A stretch of 64,000 nt of DNA from Fictibacillus nanhaiensis. Lineage in GTDB: Bacteria; Bacillota; Bacilli; Bacillales; Fictibacillaceae. The stretch covers positions 248,001 to 312,000 of the forward strand of contig JAEACG010000003.1 in NCBI GenBank assembly GCA_016401345.1, in the 5' to 3' direction. Each line of letters starts with the position of its first letter. The first letter of the stretch is position 1. The notes beneath the pieces are model-generated. The model had not been told where the DNA came from. It did not search any database and saw only the letters and a program-made list of their open reading frames with translations. Shown in pieces: positions 16,737 to 26,000 of the stretch. The position numbers were made by a program, and so were the translations under genes.

Positions 16737-17239
16737 TATTGAACTTGTCCTTTTAATGAATCAATATACAGAAAAGCTTCATCCATCTCTTCTTCTGTAT
16801 ACTTCTGTTTGGCTTTTACCGTTTGTACTTTTTCCTTAATCTCGTCTTTTTCCAGTTTTTCGAAATACATCACGGTTGAAACAAGCTCTAAGAACCTGGA
16901 AGACTGTTCATTCATTGAACGAACGCAACTCCCTAGCTTTTCGATCTGTGCACCGTATGTCGAAAGAAGCTTCTGACCTTCTTCGTTCACTGCATAGCGG
17001 TATTGCGAATAGCCGCTCACCTTTTCTTTCACTTCATGTATGTAACCCATGTTGCAAAGCTCTTCAATCTTCAATGTTAATTCTTCTGAATATGGGCCGT
17101 AAAAATGAAATTGATACTTTTCTTGGTAAGGAAAGTTTAGTTTTTTAGCGATGTATACCATCTTTTGAAGCTTTTTCCGACCGACGACTTCTCCGGCTTC
17201 TTGAATCAAGGTGACTACCTTTAAATGATCCTCAAACAC
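16736..17239 (-). CDS. ywgA: YwgA family protein
   Basis: A 167-residue cytosolic protein of the YwgA family, whose biochemical role is not known to me. The conserved N-terminal half reads EAGEVVGRKKLQKMVYIAKKL, then FHFYGPYSEELTLKIEEL and GYSQYRYAVNEEG. This resembles a winged-helix-like fold related to the Panacea/antitoxin-type domain, but that is only an impression. The GTG start at 17239 follows GGGGGAAC. The gene precedes ywfO in the same order as in B. subtilis, separated here by a palindromic element. Confidence 0.85.
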   Translation of the reverse strand: MFEDHLKVVTLIQEAGEVVGRKKLQKMVYIAKKLNFPYQEKYQFHFYGPYSEELTLKIEELCNMGYIHEVKEKVSGYSQYRYAVNEEGQKLLSTYGAQIEKLGSCVRSMNEQSSRFLELVSTVMYFEKLEKDEIKEKVQTVKAKQKYTEEEMDEAFLYIDSLKGQVQ

Positions 17240-17313
17240 AGTACGTTCCCCCTAACATCCTTTTTCGTTTTTATCTATTTTTTCTTTGATTATTCAATGT
17301 TGCGTTTGTAAGT

Positions 17314-17442
17314 AGTTGATTTCCGTTTCAGGTGCTCGCTTTCCGCGGGGCAGGCGGTGAGCCACTTGCCGCTTTGCGCCGCTAAGTGTCTCACCTGCCA
17401 GCCTGTCCCGCAGGAGTCTTCCACCTTACACTCCAATCAACT
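17314..17442. repeat. Palindromic intergenic element R3
   Basis: A 129-bp element with perfect ends AGTTGATT / AATCAACT and the clearest consensus arms: TTCCGTTTCAGGTGCTCGCT, GCGGGGCAGGCGGTGAGCC and GTCTCACCTGCC...CCTGTCCCGCAGGAGTC. It lies between ywfO and ywgA. Confidence 0.8.
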
Positions 17443-17530
17443 TGTCAGTGATGTCTTCTAGAAACAAACAATAAAAAACCTCTTGAAGTGAATTTAACAG
17501 CAAAAAAATTTCAATCCACTTTTAAATGCA

Positions 17531-18814
17531 TTATCTATTCAAAATCTCTTTAATTTTACTTTTAAGCGTTGTATCCTCAATCGCTTCGATCAAATCGAGT
17601 GGATAATAGAGTTTGTGATCGGTTCGGCGTTTGCCTGAGATCGCTTCTACGACGTCAGATTCTCTGGACAGCTCGCGTATATCGCCGTTTGGTTTTAATA
17701 AGTTGATCGGCAGACGCTCTTCTTTTTCGCCTGGGCGGTAAAAGTCGTATGGCAGATCTGATGATGAATCTACTACTAAATAATATTTCGGATTGATGCC
17801 CGCTTCTGTAAAGTAACTCGACAGCAGGTGTCCGTCCGTAAATGAGACCATTTCGGTATACTTAAATAATTTCCGATCGATGAAACGATGACATAGATCA
17901 CTTAAGATTGTGTCCTCTTCTTCCATCCAACCTTGGAAATAATAATGGATCACACCTTCATCGAGCGAAATGTAATCGTGAAGCGAAACATTACCATCAA
18001 ACAGCGTTTTAAAATGAGACAGCTCTCTTTTGAATGTATACCCTGTTTCATAAAGTTCCTTCGCTCGGTGCAAAATTTTACTCAAGATGACTTCCGCACT
18101 TCGCGTTACAGGATGAAAATACACTTGCCAGTACATTTGGTAACGACTCATGATATAGTCTTCTACCGCATGCATGCCGCTTGATTTAATGACGACGCCC
18201 TCTTCAGTCGGTCGCATCACACGAAGGATTCGCTCGATATCAAAATTGCCGTAGCTCACTCCTGTAAAATAAGCGTCTCGCAAAAGATAATCCATTCTGT
18301 CTGCATCAATCTGACTGGAGATCAGACTGACGATCAATTTATCTCTATGTGTTTTCGCGATCACTTCTGCTACCTGTACAGGAAAATCTTCTCCCATCTG
18401 CAAAAGCACGCGATGAACTTCTGTATCGCCTAGTATGATGTCTCTACTGAATTCCTCATGATCCACACCGAACACTTTTTCAAAAGAGTGTGAGAATGGA
18501 CCGTGTCCTACATCATGTAGAAGAGCCGCGGAAAGAACGAGCAGACGCTTTTCTGGGTCCCATGTTTTCTTTTCTTGAAAAATATCAATGATCCGCCTCG
18601 TAATCTCATAAACACCAAGAGAATGGCTAAAACGGCTATGTTCTGCTCCATGAAATGTTAGGTATGTCGTCCCAAGCTGCCGAATTCTTCGCAGTCTTTG
18701 AAACTCGCGCGTACCGATCAGACGCCAGATCAGCTCATCACGCACGTGGATGTAGCGATGCACTGGGTCTTTAAATACTTTCTCTTCGTGCAACTTTCCT
18801 AAGAGTTTAGCCAT
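17531..18814 (-). CDS. ywfO: HD-domain phosphohydrolase YwfO
   Basis: A 427-residue cytosolic HD-superfamily enzyme related to dNTP triphosphohydrolases. The metal-site residues are visible: HGAEHSRFSHSLGV (His64), LLHDVGHGPFSHSFE (His100-Asp101) and SSQIDADRMDYLLRDAY (Asp169). The length and C-terminal part agree with the YwfO/EF1143 group, for which allosteric dNTP hydrolysis has been shown in an enterococcal relative. Hydrolysis of dNTPs is therefore likely but not proven. The ATG at 18814 follows GGAGCAGG. Confidence 0.88.
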   Translation of the reverse strand: MAKLLGKLHEEKVFKDPVHRYIHVRDELIWRLIGTREFQRLRRIRQLGTTYLTFHGAEHSRFSHSLGVYEITRRIIDIFQEKKTWDPEKRLLVLSAALLHDVGHGPFSHSFEKVFGVDHEEFSRDIILGDTEVHRVLLQMGEDFPVQVAEVIAKTHRDKLIVSLISSQIDADRMDYLLRDAYFTGVSYGNFDIERILRVMRPTEEGVVIKSSGMHAVEDYIMSRYQMYWQVYFHPVTRSAEVILSKILHRAKELYETGYTFKRELSHFKTLFDGNVSLHDYISLDEGVIHYYFQGWMEEEDTILSDLCHRFIDRKLFKYTEMVSFTDGHLLSSYFTEAGINPKYYLVVDSSSDLPYDFYRPGEKEERLPINLLKPNGDIRELSRESDVVEAISGKRRTDHKLYYPLDLIEAIEDTTLKSKIKEILNR

Positions 18815-19115
18815 TGATTTTTTTCCTGCTCCTTCACCTGCATTTATAGGTAAGAATTCTCGTAAAAAAGAAAAATCCCTTCCTTGGTCTGTCTAGATAA
18901 GAAGGTATTTTCTGTATAAGTATCGTGTTGTAACTACTAGAATATACCCTATTGTATCGTGTTCTTAACTTTGAAAACAACCACTATTTTTTTCTATCCG
19001 CACTCCCTTTTTATCGGTATTCACACCATTTTCTTACCGTTCACATTTGGGTTATACTAGATAAGGCTTATAACGGAAATGATAGATTTTATATAGATTT
19101 CAGGAGGAACCAATC
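18815..19115. other. Divergent intergenic region with a weak plus-strand promoter
   Basis: No gene is visible between divergent ywfO and the methyltransferase. TTCTTA (19031) and TATACT (19053), 16 bp apart, could drive the methyltransferase-lipL pair. The sequence is AT-rich, with no stable hairpin near the starts. Confidence 0.4.
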
Positions 19116-19916
19116 ATGGATCAAGATCGAAGAATTAGAAACGGACAAGCTTGGAGCAACAGCTCTTATACAGCCTGGGTCAACCGCTTTGGCGTGCCGG
19201 AGAAAGCAGTTTCTCGTATTCTAAAAGATCCGAAACGCAGACTTCAGCCATTAGATCAGTACATTGGTGAAGTCTCAGGCAAAAAGATCGTGAATCTCTT
19301 AGGTTCACACGGCAGTAAAGCAGTCGCACTCTCTCTACTTGGAGCAGAGACGACAGTGATCGATATCTCTGATTCAAACGCAGCATATGCGCGTGAACTG
19401 GCTGCTGCCGCTAACGTTAATGTCCGCTATGTGGTAGAAGATATCTTAAATCTGCCAGAATCCGAATTGACAGGGAATTATGATATGGCATTCATGGAAA
19501 ACGGCATTCTACACTATTTTGCTGATCTGAACGAATACTTCAGCGTTGTTAGAGGACTTTTGAAAAAGGGAGGAACTTTAATCCTGCAAGATTTCCACCC
19601 TGTTTCTACAAAGTTGATAGAATCTCAAGGAAAGAGCCAAGCGGTAAGGAAGCATAAAGTTTCGGGAGATTATTTTAGTGAAGAGCTTGTTACAACAGAT
19701 GTAGCTTATTCAAAATTTTTACCTGAACTTCAGTATGCGACTTCAGAAGAACGCGCACCGTTCCAAGTACAGATCCGCCAATGGACGCTTGGTGAAATTA
19801 TAACTGCTATCGGATCTGCCGGCCTTTGGATTAAACAGCTCGTTGAAGAACCACACCCAGATGAACTCGACCGCGGCATTCCAAAATCGTTCATCATCGT
19901 GGCGGAGAAATTGTAA
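19116..19916 (+). CDS. Class I SAM-dependent methyltransferase
   Basis: A 266-residue methyltransferase. [21 protein letters not shown] (about residues 54-75) is the SAM-binding motif [16 protein letters not shown] carries the acidic motif, and [13 protein letters not shown] and [16 protein letters not shown] form motifs post-I to III. It is similar in plan to ubiquinone/menaquinone-type or small-molecule methyltransferases, but the substrate is unknown. It shares one base with the following gene (stop TAA / start ATG as TAATG), so it is co-translated with lipL. The start ATG follows CAGGAGGA. Confidence 0.82.
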   Translation: MDQDRRIRNGQAWSNSSYTAWVNRFGVPEKAVSRILKDPKRRLQPLDQYIGEVSGKKIVNLLGSHGSKAVALSLLGAETTVIDISDSNAAYARELAAAANVNVRYVVEDILNLPESELTGNYDMAFMENGILHYFADLNEYFSVVRGLLKKGGTLILQDFHPVSTKLIESQGKSQAVRKHKVSGDYFSEELVTTDVAYSKFLPELQYATSEERAPFQVQIRQWTLGEIITAIGSAGLWIKQLVEEPHPDELDRGIPKSFIIVAEKL

Positions 19917-20749
19917 TGACCGACCATCTACTCTTTCAACCTGTCTGGCGGTTGATCGACCAGTCTACACTCGGTCCGTCTTTCGATGCACGGCAGTCTT
20001 TCGCTACAGATGATACGCTTTGTACGTCGATCGGCAGCGGTAATTCTCCGGCAACAGCACGCACATGGGTGCATCACGACACAATCGTCCTCGGCATACA
20101 AGATACGCGTCTTCCTCACCTGAAGGAAGGTATTGATTTTCTGGAGTCTCGGGGTTATCGCGCCATTGTGAGGAATTCCGGTGGACTTGCTGTTGTGCTC
20201 GATAGCGGTGTGTTGAACATCTCACTTATTCTTCCTGAAAAAGAAGGGACGATTGACATCAATCAAGGGTACGATACGATGACCGCACTTGTGGAAGAGG
20301 TTCTTGCGCCGTATGATGCAAAGTTTGAAGCATACGAGATCGTCGGCTCTTATTGCCCGGGAAGTTATGACTTGAGTATCGGCGGTAAAAAGTTTGCGGG
20401 AATTTCACAGCGGCGTATGCGCGGCGGTGTGGCGGTACAGATCTATTTATGTGTAGACGGCAGTGGTTCAGAGCGCGCGTCCGTGATCGGAGAGTTTTAT
20501 AAGCGTGGTTTGGCTGGTGAGGATACAAAGTTCCAATATCCAGAGATAGAGCCTGATGTGATGGCCAGTTTAGCAGAACTGCTGGGGCACCCGTTAACCG
20601 TGGCAGATATACACGCTTCATTATTAGGAGTGCTTCACAAAAACAGCGAACTTTTTTACAGCGGTCAGCTTTCAGCAGAGGAAAGCGAATTGCTTCCCGG
20701 GAATATAAAGCGAATGTGGGATCGAAATGAGAAGGCACTGTCACTTTAG
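19916..20749 (+). CDS. lipL: Octanoyl-[GcvH]:protein N-octanoyltransferase LipL
   Basis: A 277-residue amidotransferase of the biotin/lipoate ligase fold. It moves octanoate from GcvH to the E2 subunits of lipoate-dependent dehydrogenases. The key motif [20 protein letters not shown] holds the catalytic Cys147 and Lys near 159. [19 protein letters not shown] is the acyl-binding region. A Cys at this place distinguishes LipL from ATP-dependent LplA ligases. It overlaps the methyltransferase gene by one base. The gene is the ywfL equivalent, near pta as in B. subtilis. Confidence 0.9.
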   Translation: MTDHLLFQPVWRLIDQSTLGPSFDARQSFATDDTLCTSIGSGNSPATARTWVHHDTIVLGIQDTRLPHLKEGIDFLESRGYRAIVRNSGGLAVVLDSGVLNISLILPEKEGTIDINQGYDTMTALVEEVLAPYDAKFEAYEIVGSYCPGSYDLSIGGKKFAGISQRRMRGGVAVQIYLCVDGSGSERASVIGEFYKRGLAGEDTKFQYPEIEPDVMASLAELLGHPLTVADIHASLLGVLHKNSELFYSGQLSAEESELLPGNIKRMWDRNEKALSL

Positions 20750-20798
20750 GTGATGGTGTCTTTTTTAGGTGTACAGGTTATGTGTTGAAATTTATTTT

Positions 20799-20890
20799 TA
20801 TATGATGAGTGGCAATTTTTATATGATAACCCGTAATTTTTATGTGATGCCTGCTCTTTTTTATGTGATGTGACGCCATTTTTATGTGAT
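20799..20890. repeat. 21-bp phased intergenic array A4 (word TATRTGAT)
   Basis: TATATGAT at 20799 and 20820 and TATGTGAT at 20841, 20862 and 20883 are five units exactly 21 bp apart, each preceded by TTTT. The fillers differ. It lies between the convergent lipL and pta genes. There is no TCGACA at either end. Confidence 0.85.
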
Positions 20891-20937
20891 GGTGTATTTT
20901 TAGCGGCAGCTCCACCACCATGGCTTCCATTTTCCAT

Positions 20938-20967
20938 ACAAAAAAGCCAGCTGCAAAGAGCTGGCTT
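20938..20967 (-). terminator. Terminator of pta
   Basis: AAGCCAGCT-gcaaag-AGCTGGCTT, with minus-strand Ts. Confidence 0.85.
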
Positions 20968-20983
20968 CAACTACATTATGAAC

Positions 20984-21955
20984 TTAAAGAGCTTGCATCG
21001 CTGTGATCAACGCCAATTTGTATACATCTTCTGCATTACAACCGCGAGATAGATCGTTTACAGGCATGTTCAAGCCTTGTAGGATCGGCCCGATCGCTTC
21101 AAATCCGCCAAGACGTTGAACCATCTTGTATCCGATGTTTCCTGTTTCAAGACTTGGGAAGATAAATACGTTCGCTTCCCCTTTGATCGGTGATTCAGGA
21201 GCTTTTTTCGCTGCTACAGATGGAACGAATGCTGCATCGAACTGAAGCTCTCCATCATATGGGAAGTCTGGGTTCATTCCCTTTAATACTTCCAACGCTT
21301 CTACTACTTTTTCTGTCTCTGGTGAAACCGCTGATCCTTTTGTAGAGAAAGAAAGAAGCGCTACTTTCGGGTCGATACCGAAAACACGTGCTGTTTCAGC
21401 AGAAACCATCGCAGATTCAGCTAGATCTTGGCTGTTAGGTGAGATGTTGATCGCGCAATCTGCGAACACATACTTTTCATCGCCACGAACCATGATGAAC
21501 GCGCCAGAAGTCTTCTTAACGCCTTCTTTTGTTTTGATGATCTGTAGAGCTGGACGAACGGTATCAGCAGTAGAATGTGCTGCACCACTTACAAGTCCGT
21601 GAGCTTTCCCTGTGTAAACAAGCATCGTTCCGAAATAGTTCTCATCTAAAAGAATTTTGCGTGCTTGTTCTTCTGTTGTTTTTCCTTTACGGCGTTCAAC
21701 TAACGCATCAACCAAAGCGTCGAACTCATCATATTCAGCAGGGTTTAATACTTCTACCCCATCAAGTGAAAATCCGCCAGCTTGTGCTTTTGCTGTTACG
21801 TCAGCAGGATTTCCTATTAAAATCGGTTGTAGAACTTTCTCAGATGCTAGACGGCTCGCCGCCTCTAGAATTCTTTCATCCGTACCTTCTGGAAAAACGA
21901 TTGTTGGGTTAGCGGACTGGACTTTACTCTTTAAATCTATAAAAAGATCACTCAT
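20984..21955 (-). CDS. pta: Phosphate acetyltransferase
   Basis: A 323-residue cytosolic enzyme that interconverts acetyl-CoA and acetyl phosphate, the first step of acetate overflow. It is the short form without the DRTGG regulatory domain. Motifs are IVFPEGTDERILEAA at the N-terminus, GLVSGAAHSTADTVRPALQII near 120, YVFADCAINISPN near 160, and VFIFPSLETGNIGYKMVQRL near 270. A catabolite response element lies about 100 bp upstream, as in B. subtilis, where CcpA activates pta. Confidence 0.96.
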   Translation of the reverse strand: MSDLFIDLKSKVQSANPTIVFPEGTDERILEAASRLASEKVLQPILIGNPADVTAKAQAGGFSLDGVEVLNPAEYDEFDALVDALVERRKGKTTEEQARKILLDENYFGTMLVYTGKAHGLVSGAAHSTADTVRPALQIIKTKEGVKKTSGAFIMVRGDEKYVFADCAINISPNSQDLAESAMVSAETARVFGIDPKVALLSFSTKGSAVSPETEKVVEALEVLKGMNPDFPYDGELQFDAAFVPSVAAKKAPESPIKGEANVFIFPSLETGNIGYKMVQRLGGFEAIGPILQGLNMPVNDLSRGCNAEDVYKLALITAMQAL

Positions 21956-22051
21956 GATTTAGCCTCCTAGTTTCTCTATATAAACTGTACTTTTTTGCAC
22001 TCACTATTAGGGTACTCCTTTTTTCACACCTTTTAAACCTATCCATGCAGT

Positions 22052-22065
22052 TGTAAGCGCTTGAT
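22052..22065 (-). promoter_or_regulatory. Catabolite response element (cre) upstream of pta
   Basis: TGTAAGCGCTTGAT is a near-consensus CcpA site centred about 103 bp before the pta start. A promoter 40-60 bp downstream would place it in the activating position known for B. subtilis pta. Confidence 0.65.
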
Positions 22066-22123
22066 AAAAGAAGTTCTTATATTTAGAATTTTTTTACGTC
22101 TATGAAATTTATTTATTGGAAAA

Positions 22124-22149
22124 TGAATCTTTTTCATTCATCTATCGTA
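22124..22149 (+). promoter_or_regulatory. Sigma-W-like ECF promoter of spo0M
   Basis: TGAATC (22124-22129) and CGTA (22146-22149) are exactly 16 bp apart, close to the sigma-W consensus TGAAAC-N16-CGTA. The start codon is 35 bases downstream. B. subtilis spo0M is in the sigma-W regulon. Confidence 0.6.
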
Positions 22150-22183
22150 AAATTGTTTGAAAAACGTTGAGGAGGAATTATAC

Positions 22184-22960
22184 ATGTCTTTTGTAAACCG
22201 TATGTTAGCTTCTGTAGGTATTGGATCAGCAAAGGTAGACACCATTTTAGATAAAGATACGTACTCACCTGGTGAGAGCATTACAGGAAAGATTAGAATC
22301 GAGGGTGGGAAAGTCGATCAAAACATCGATCACATCACTCTTTATGTCATGACAGAATACTATCGTGAAGTAGATGATAAAAAAGTGAGAGATACTGCAG
22401 CGATTGAAAAGACGAATGTAACGAGCTCACTTGTTGTTAAAGCAGGCAGTCAGCAAGAGATTCCGTTCTCTCTTAAACTTCCATATGATGCTCCGTTAAC
22501 ACTTGGCCACACGCCGGTATGGATCAAAACTGGACTTGATATTCAGATGGCTGTAGATCCAACAGATAACGATCAGATTCGCGTACTGCCAGATAGTGAA
22601 ACGTCTGCGATCTTTGATGCGATCGAGCAGCTTGGATTCCGCCTCAGAAAAGCATACTGCGGTTCTGCACCGCGTTATATGCGCCGCAGACTTCCGTTTT
22701 TACAAGAATTTGAGTATGTGCCAACTTCCGGGGCATACGCTGGTAAGCTAGATGAGCTTGAAGTAATCTTAGTTCCACAAACAGACAGCATCGAGCTGTT
22801 CTTAGAAATCGATAAAAAAGGAAAAGGATTGTTCGGCATGCTATCTGAAGCAATGGATATGGATGAGACGAAGGTTCGCCTCACTCTGTCACGCGCTGAG
22901 CTTCGAAATCCTGCTGGTGTTAAAAGTAAGATCGAGCAGTTGCTTCGCCAATACAGCTAA
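22184..22960 (+). CDS. spo0M: Sporulation-control protein Spo0M (arrestin-like fold)
   Basis: A 258-residue cytosolic protein with an arrestin-like N-terminal domain (DTILDKDTYSPGESITGKIRIEGG, then IPFSLKLPYDAPLTLGHTPVWIKTGLDI). The C-terminal half carries FGMLSEAMDMDETKVRLTLSR. Spo0M affects early sporulation and cell-surface functions in B. subtilis. The ATG at 22184 follows GAGGAGGA; a GTG/ATG frame nine codons earlier has no site. It is transcribed away from pta, with a sigma-W-like promoter upstream. Confidence 0.92.
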   Translation: MSFVNRMLASVGIGSAKVDTILDKDTYSPGESITGKIRIEGGKVDQNIDHITLYVMTEYYREVDDKKVRDTAAIEKTNVTSSLVVKAGSQQEIPFSLKLPYDAPLTLGHTPVWIKTGLDIQMAVDPTDNDQIRVLPDSETSAIFDAIEQLGFRLRKAYCGSAPRYMRRRLPFLQEFEYVPTSGAYAGKLDELEVILVPQTDSIELFLEIDKKGKGLFGMLSEAMDMDETKVRLTLSRAELRNPAGVKSKIEQLLRQYS

Positions 22961-23038
22961 TTCCTCCTTTTTGGATTCGTCCCTACTTATGGTATATTTG
23001 TAGGGACGTGTTTATTTCTAGCAAGGAGTGAATAATTG

Positions 23039-23782
23039 ATGAGTGAAGCAGCGATTACATTAGAAGGCTGGTATTGCCTTCATGATTTCCGTACGATGGA
23101 CTGGGCCTCTTGGAAAACGCTTTCGGGTGACCAGAGAGAATATGCGATCAATGAATTTTTGACGTTCCTTGAGAAATGGGAGAACGTAGAAGCAAACAAA
23201 GTGGGCAGTCACGCTCTTTACAGCATAATGGGTCAAAAAGCTGACTTTATGCTGATGCTTCTTCGTCCGACGATGGAAGAGCTGAACGAAATCGAAAATG
23301 CATTTAACAAAACAGCATTTGCGCAATATACAGTAAAAGAATACTCTTACGTTTCTGTTGTCGAGCTAAGTACGTACAATCCGCAAAACGAGAGCGGCGA
23401 GATGGATCCAATGATCAAAGCTCGTTTGTTCCCTGAACTGCCAAAATGGAAGCATGTTTGCTTCTATCCGATGGATAAGCGTCGTGATGGCGAGGATAAC
23501 TGGTACATGCTTCCGATGGAAGAACGCAAGAAGATGATGTACTCTCACGGCATGATCGGCCGCGGGTATGCAGGAAAAGTGAAGCAGATCATCACAGGTT
23601 CAGTTGGTCTAGACGATTGGGAATGGGGCGTAACGCTGTTCTCAAACGACATGCTTCAATTCAAAAAACTCGTATACGAAATGCGCTTTGACGAAGTAAG
23701 TGCGCGCTACGGCGAGTTCGGATCGTTCTACGTTGGAAACATCCTTACAAAAGAAGCAGTGCCTGCTTATTTGCAGGTTTAA
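23039..23782 (+). CDS. hemQ: Coproheme decarboxylase (chlorite dismutase-like HemQ)
   Basis: A 247-residue enzyme of the coproporphyrin-dependent heme pathway that converts Fe-coproporphyrin III to protoheme with H2O2. Family features are [28 protein letters not shown] (the radical Tyr), [35 protein letters not shown] (the proximal heme His region) and [18 protein letters not shown] precedes a TTG (23036) and an ATG (23039), and I chose the ATG. It is the ywfI equivalent, close to pta as in B. subtilis. Confidence 0.94.
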   Translation: MSEAAITLEGWYCLHDFRTMDWASWKTLSGDQREYAINEFLTFLEKWENVEANKVGSHALYSIMGQKADFMLMLLRPTMEELNEIENAFNKTAFAQYTVKEYSYVSVVELSTYNPQNESGEMDPMIKARLFPELPKWKHVCFYPMDKRRDGEDNWYMLPMEERKKMMYSHGMIGRGYAGKVKQIITGSVGLDDWEWGVTLFSNDMLQFKKLVYEMRFDEVSARYGEFGSFYVGNILTKEAVPAYLQV

Positions 23783-23787
23783 TGATG

Positions 23788-23825
23788 AAGATGACTCATT
23801 TATTAGGATGAGTCATCTTTTTTAT
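23788..23825 (+). terminator. Terminator of hemQ
   Basis: AGATGACTCAT...ATGAGTCATCT followed by TTTTTTATT. Confidence 0.9.
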
Positions 23826-23932
23826 TGTCGAAAATGATCGAAAATCGGATAAATTTTTTTATATACGGAATTATGTGGTTTATGTACGGAATTATGAGAG
23901 ATTACCTCGTATAAAATGAGATTTACCTCGTA
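23826..23932. repeat. 21-bp phased intergenic array A5 (words TACGGA and CTCGTA)
   Basis: TACGGA at 23864 and 23885 continues in phase as CTCGTA at 23906 and 23927, giving four units at exactly 21 bp. TCGGAT lies at 23845 and TGTCGA (TCGACA reversed) at 23826. It is behind hemQ and ahead of cwlJ. Read on the minus strand, it is the same element as the array at 60.5 kb. Confidence 0.75.
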
Positions 23933-24142
23933 ATTATTATGAGGTGATCGCCTCAGACGGCCATCTATCAATAATGTTCTCCCTACAAAGACATTTCTCT
24001 TCACTCCCCCTGCCTACTTCCATACTTAAAACAACTTTCACAAAACGTTGGTCTAGTTTCCCAAAACAGCTCATACACATATATCGAATGTTCTGTTTCC
24101 CTGCTTGTACACCAAGATTAACAACATAGAGGGGGAAGGCAA

Positions 24143-24574
24143 TTGGCAGTCATTAAAGCTACAAATAAGGATATTGACTTGCTGGCACGTCTCATACGTG
24201 CGGAAGCTGAGGGTGAAGGTGACCAAGGGATGCTCCTTGTTGGTAATACCGGCGTCAATCGAATTCGCTCCAACTGCCTTGATTTTAAAAATATTCGTAC
24301 GATGCAGCAGATGGTCTTTCAAAGACCTGGTGGATTTGAAGCGACGATCAAAGGATATTTTTATCAAGGTGCTAGAGAGAATGAAAGAAGGTTAGCGAAA
24401 AGGGTTATTAACGGGCAGCGCTTCCACCCTGCCAGAAATTCGTTATGGTTTTTCGATCCAAAAGGGGCTTGTCCGAAGACTTGGTACAATCAGCCTCATT
24501 CGGGAAGCTTCAAGGCTCACTGTTTTTATCAGCCGAAACAAAGCGATTGTCCAAATGTGTTTAACACCTTTTAG
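24143..24574 (+). CDS. cwlJ: Spore cortex-lytic enzyme CwlJ
   Basis: A 143-residue cell-wall hydrolase of the Hydrolase_2 (SleB C-terminal) family, located in the spore coat. It degrades cortex during germination, notably in response to Ca-dipicolinate. Visible motifs are LLARLIRAEAEGEGDQGM with the catalytic Glu, GNTGVNRI, and SLWFFDPKGACPKTWYNQP. There is no signal peptide, as expected for CwlJ. The start is TTG at 24143, with AGGGGGAAGG just upstream, giving MAVIKAT. The gene is followed after 12 bases by gerQ, its localisation partner. Confidence 0.95.
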   Translation: MAVIKATNKDIDLLARLIRAEAEGEGDQGMLLVGNTGVNRIRSNCLDFKNIRTMQQMVFQRPGGFEATIKGYFYQGARENERRLAKRVINGQRFHPARNSLWFFDPKGACPKTWYNQPHSGSFKAHCFYQPKQSDCPNVFNTF

Positions 24575-24586
24575 GGAGGTTTGTTG

Positions 24587-25066
24587 ATGAACAACTTTAA
24601 TCCGTACGGCCAAGATTATTATCGGGCTCAGAATGGAATGGGTATGATGGGTGGCGGCATGGGAGGAATGGCAGGCATGGGGGTTCCTCAAGACATGGCA
24701 CAAAGTCAGCAGGCACCAGGAATGGGCGGCGGCCCTCTGCAAGATATCGGTGCACCTGGGCAGCTTCCGCTCGAGCAGTCCTACATCGAAAATATTTTAA
24801 GGATGAACAAAGGGAAAGTCGCAACCGTTTATATGACCTTCGAAAACAATGAAAAATGGAACGCCAAGGTGTTCAAAGGAATCATTGAAGCCGCCGGCCG
24901 TGATCACATCATCCTAAGCGATCCGCAAACAGGTAAACGTTACCTGCTATTGATGGTGTATGTAAACTATGTCACGTTTGATGAAGAGATTAATTATAGC
25001 TATCCGTATGGCACACAGCAGCAACAGCAACAAGGTGGTCAGATGTCCCAATACAGCCCTCGTTGA
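24587..25066 (+). CDS. gerQ: Spore coat protein GerQ
   Basis: A 159-residue coat protein needed to recruit CwlJ to the spore coat; in B. subtilis it is crosslinked by transglutaminase. There is a low-complexity Gly/Met-rich N-terminus (MGMMGGGMGGMAGMG), then the conserved core LPLEQSYIENILRMNKGKVATVYMTFE and DHIILSDPQTGKRYLL, and a Gln-rich tail. GGGAGG lies seven bases before the ATG at 24587; two in-frame TTGs upstream are less well placed. It forms a two-gene operon with cwlJ, closed by a strong terminator. Confidence 0.93.
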   Translation: MNNFNPYGQDYYRAQNGMGMMGGGMGGMAGMGVPQDMAQSQQAPGMGGGPLQDIGAPGQLPLEQSYIENILRMNKGKVATVYMTFENNEKWNAKVFKGIIEAAGRDHIILSDPQTGKRYLLLMVYVNYVTFDEEINYSYPYGTQQQQQQGGQMSQYSPR

Positions 25067-25105
25067 TAGATATTATTTATGTCTGGTTCAGGCAATTATA
25101 GAACA

Positions 25106-25140
25106 GGCGCCCTCTAATTTTAAGAGAGCGCCTTTTTATT
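25106..25140. terminator. Bidirectional terminator between gerQ and ywdK
   Basis: AGGCGCCCTCT-aatttta-AGAGAGCGCCT followed by TTTTATT. Confidence 0.85.
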
Positions 25141-25510
25141 ATGCTTTTACTACAGCAACAATCAGCAGTACCCAACCAACGATAAACGCTACGCCGCCAA
25201 GCGGTGTGATAGGACCAAAGAATTTCATACCTGTGGTCGAGAGAGCATATAGACTTCCTGAGAAAAGCAATATACCGATAAAGAAAGACCAACCTGCTCC
25301 TGTTAATAGCGTTGAAGATGGAAATTTTCCAAGTAAAACACCGACAACTAACAAAGCTAGTGCATGATACATGTGATATTGAACTCCAGTTTGGTACACA
25401 TTTAGCATGTTCTTAGCATTTAATTTAGCTTCAAGTGCATGTGCACCGAAAGCTCCAAGCATGACTGCAAGCATTGCGTGAATCGCACCTAATATAAGAA
25501 AAAGCTTCAT
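25139..25510 (-). CDS. ywdK: DUF423 membrane protein YwdK
   Basis: A 123-residue inner-membrane protein with four hydrophobic helices. The DUF423 signatures LGAIHAMLAVMLGAFGAHALEAKL and YHMYHALALLVVGVLLG are visible. The function of the family is not established. The long open frame runs 60 codons further upstream through non-homologous sequence, but AGGAGTGG sits before the ATG at 25510, which gives the normal family length. It is convergent with gerQ. Confidence 0.9.
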   Translation of the reverse strand: MKLFLILGAIHAMLAVMLGAFGAHALEAKLNAKNMLNVYQTGVQYHMYHALALLVVGVLLGKFPSSTLLTGAGWSFFIGILLFSGSLYALSTTGMKFFGPITPLGGVAFIVGWVLLIVAVVKA

Positions 25511-25611
25511 CCTGTTCCACTCCTGTTTTTCTTTTATCTTACCATTGAAAAATGACAATACAAAGGTTGCCACAGGATTGTAAAAATTTTGGCGGACGGG
25601 TTGTCCATGAT

Positions 25612-25652
25612 AAAAAAAGCGAACGTTAACGTTTTTTCGGCTGACGTTCGCT
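25612..25652 (-). terminator. Terminator overlapping the 3' coding end of the small gene at 25.6 kb
   Basis: AGCGAACGT (25618-25626) pairs with ACGTTCGCT (25644-25652); seven Ts follow on the minus strand. The 5' arm lies inside the last codons of the upstream gene. Confidence 0.8.
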
Positions 25653-25859
25653 GTCAAGCAATCGGACGTACTGATCGATCTTTCGCTCAAGCTCTTCTTT
25701 CTCTACTAATTCAGAGTGAAGTTCTCGGATGATTCCTTCTAAGCTCTGAATGCGCCTCTCAAACTGAAAAAGCAAGTAGCCCGCAATGACGATAGGAAAT
25801 CCCACATTACCGAGGAGATTGACTAAGTTTAACCATTCACTTGCTCCGACCATTTCCAT
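25626..25859 (-). CDS. Small membrane protein with coiled-coil tail (YvrJ-like)
   Basis: A 77-residue protein. Residues 8-27 form a membrane segment (LVNLLGNVGFPIVIAGYLL), then a charged helix FERRIQSLEGIIRELHSELVEKEELERKI with heptad character. The GNVGFP motif resembles the YvrJ family of small Bacillus proteins. The role is unknown. AGGGGTGAA lies ahead of the ATG at 25859. The terminator begins within the final codons, an economical ending also seen at three other genes here. Confidence 0.65.
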   Translation of the reverse strand: MEMVGASEWLNLVNLLGNVGFPIVIAGYLLFQFERRIQSLEGIIRELHSELVEKEELERKIDQYVRLLDSERQPKKR

Positions 25860-26000
25860 TCACCCCTCATTTTTTATTGAACAAAATAGAACGTATGTTC
25901 GTAATTTTATTATAAGGCGAACGAAGAATTTTTACCATCATTCCTTTCTCATATTTTTATTTTGATTCAAAGGACCTATTTGAAATGGGTCTTGAGAGTT

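Noticed and set aside
20746-20970. Minus-strand frame with heptapeptide repeats (SHKN/SYKN) over array A4
   Set aside because: A 21-bp period always gives seven-codon repeats in any open frame. The frame starts inside the pta terminator, has no ribosome site, and other arrays encode unrelated heptads.
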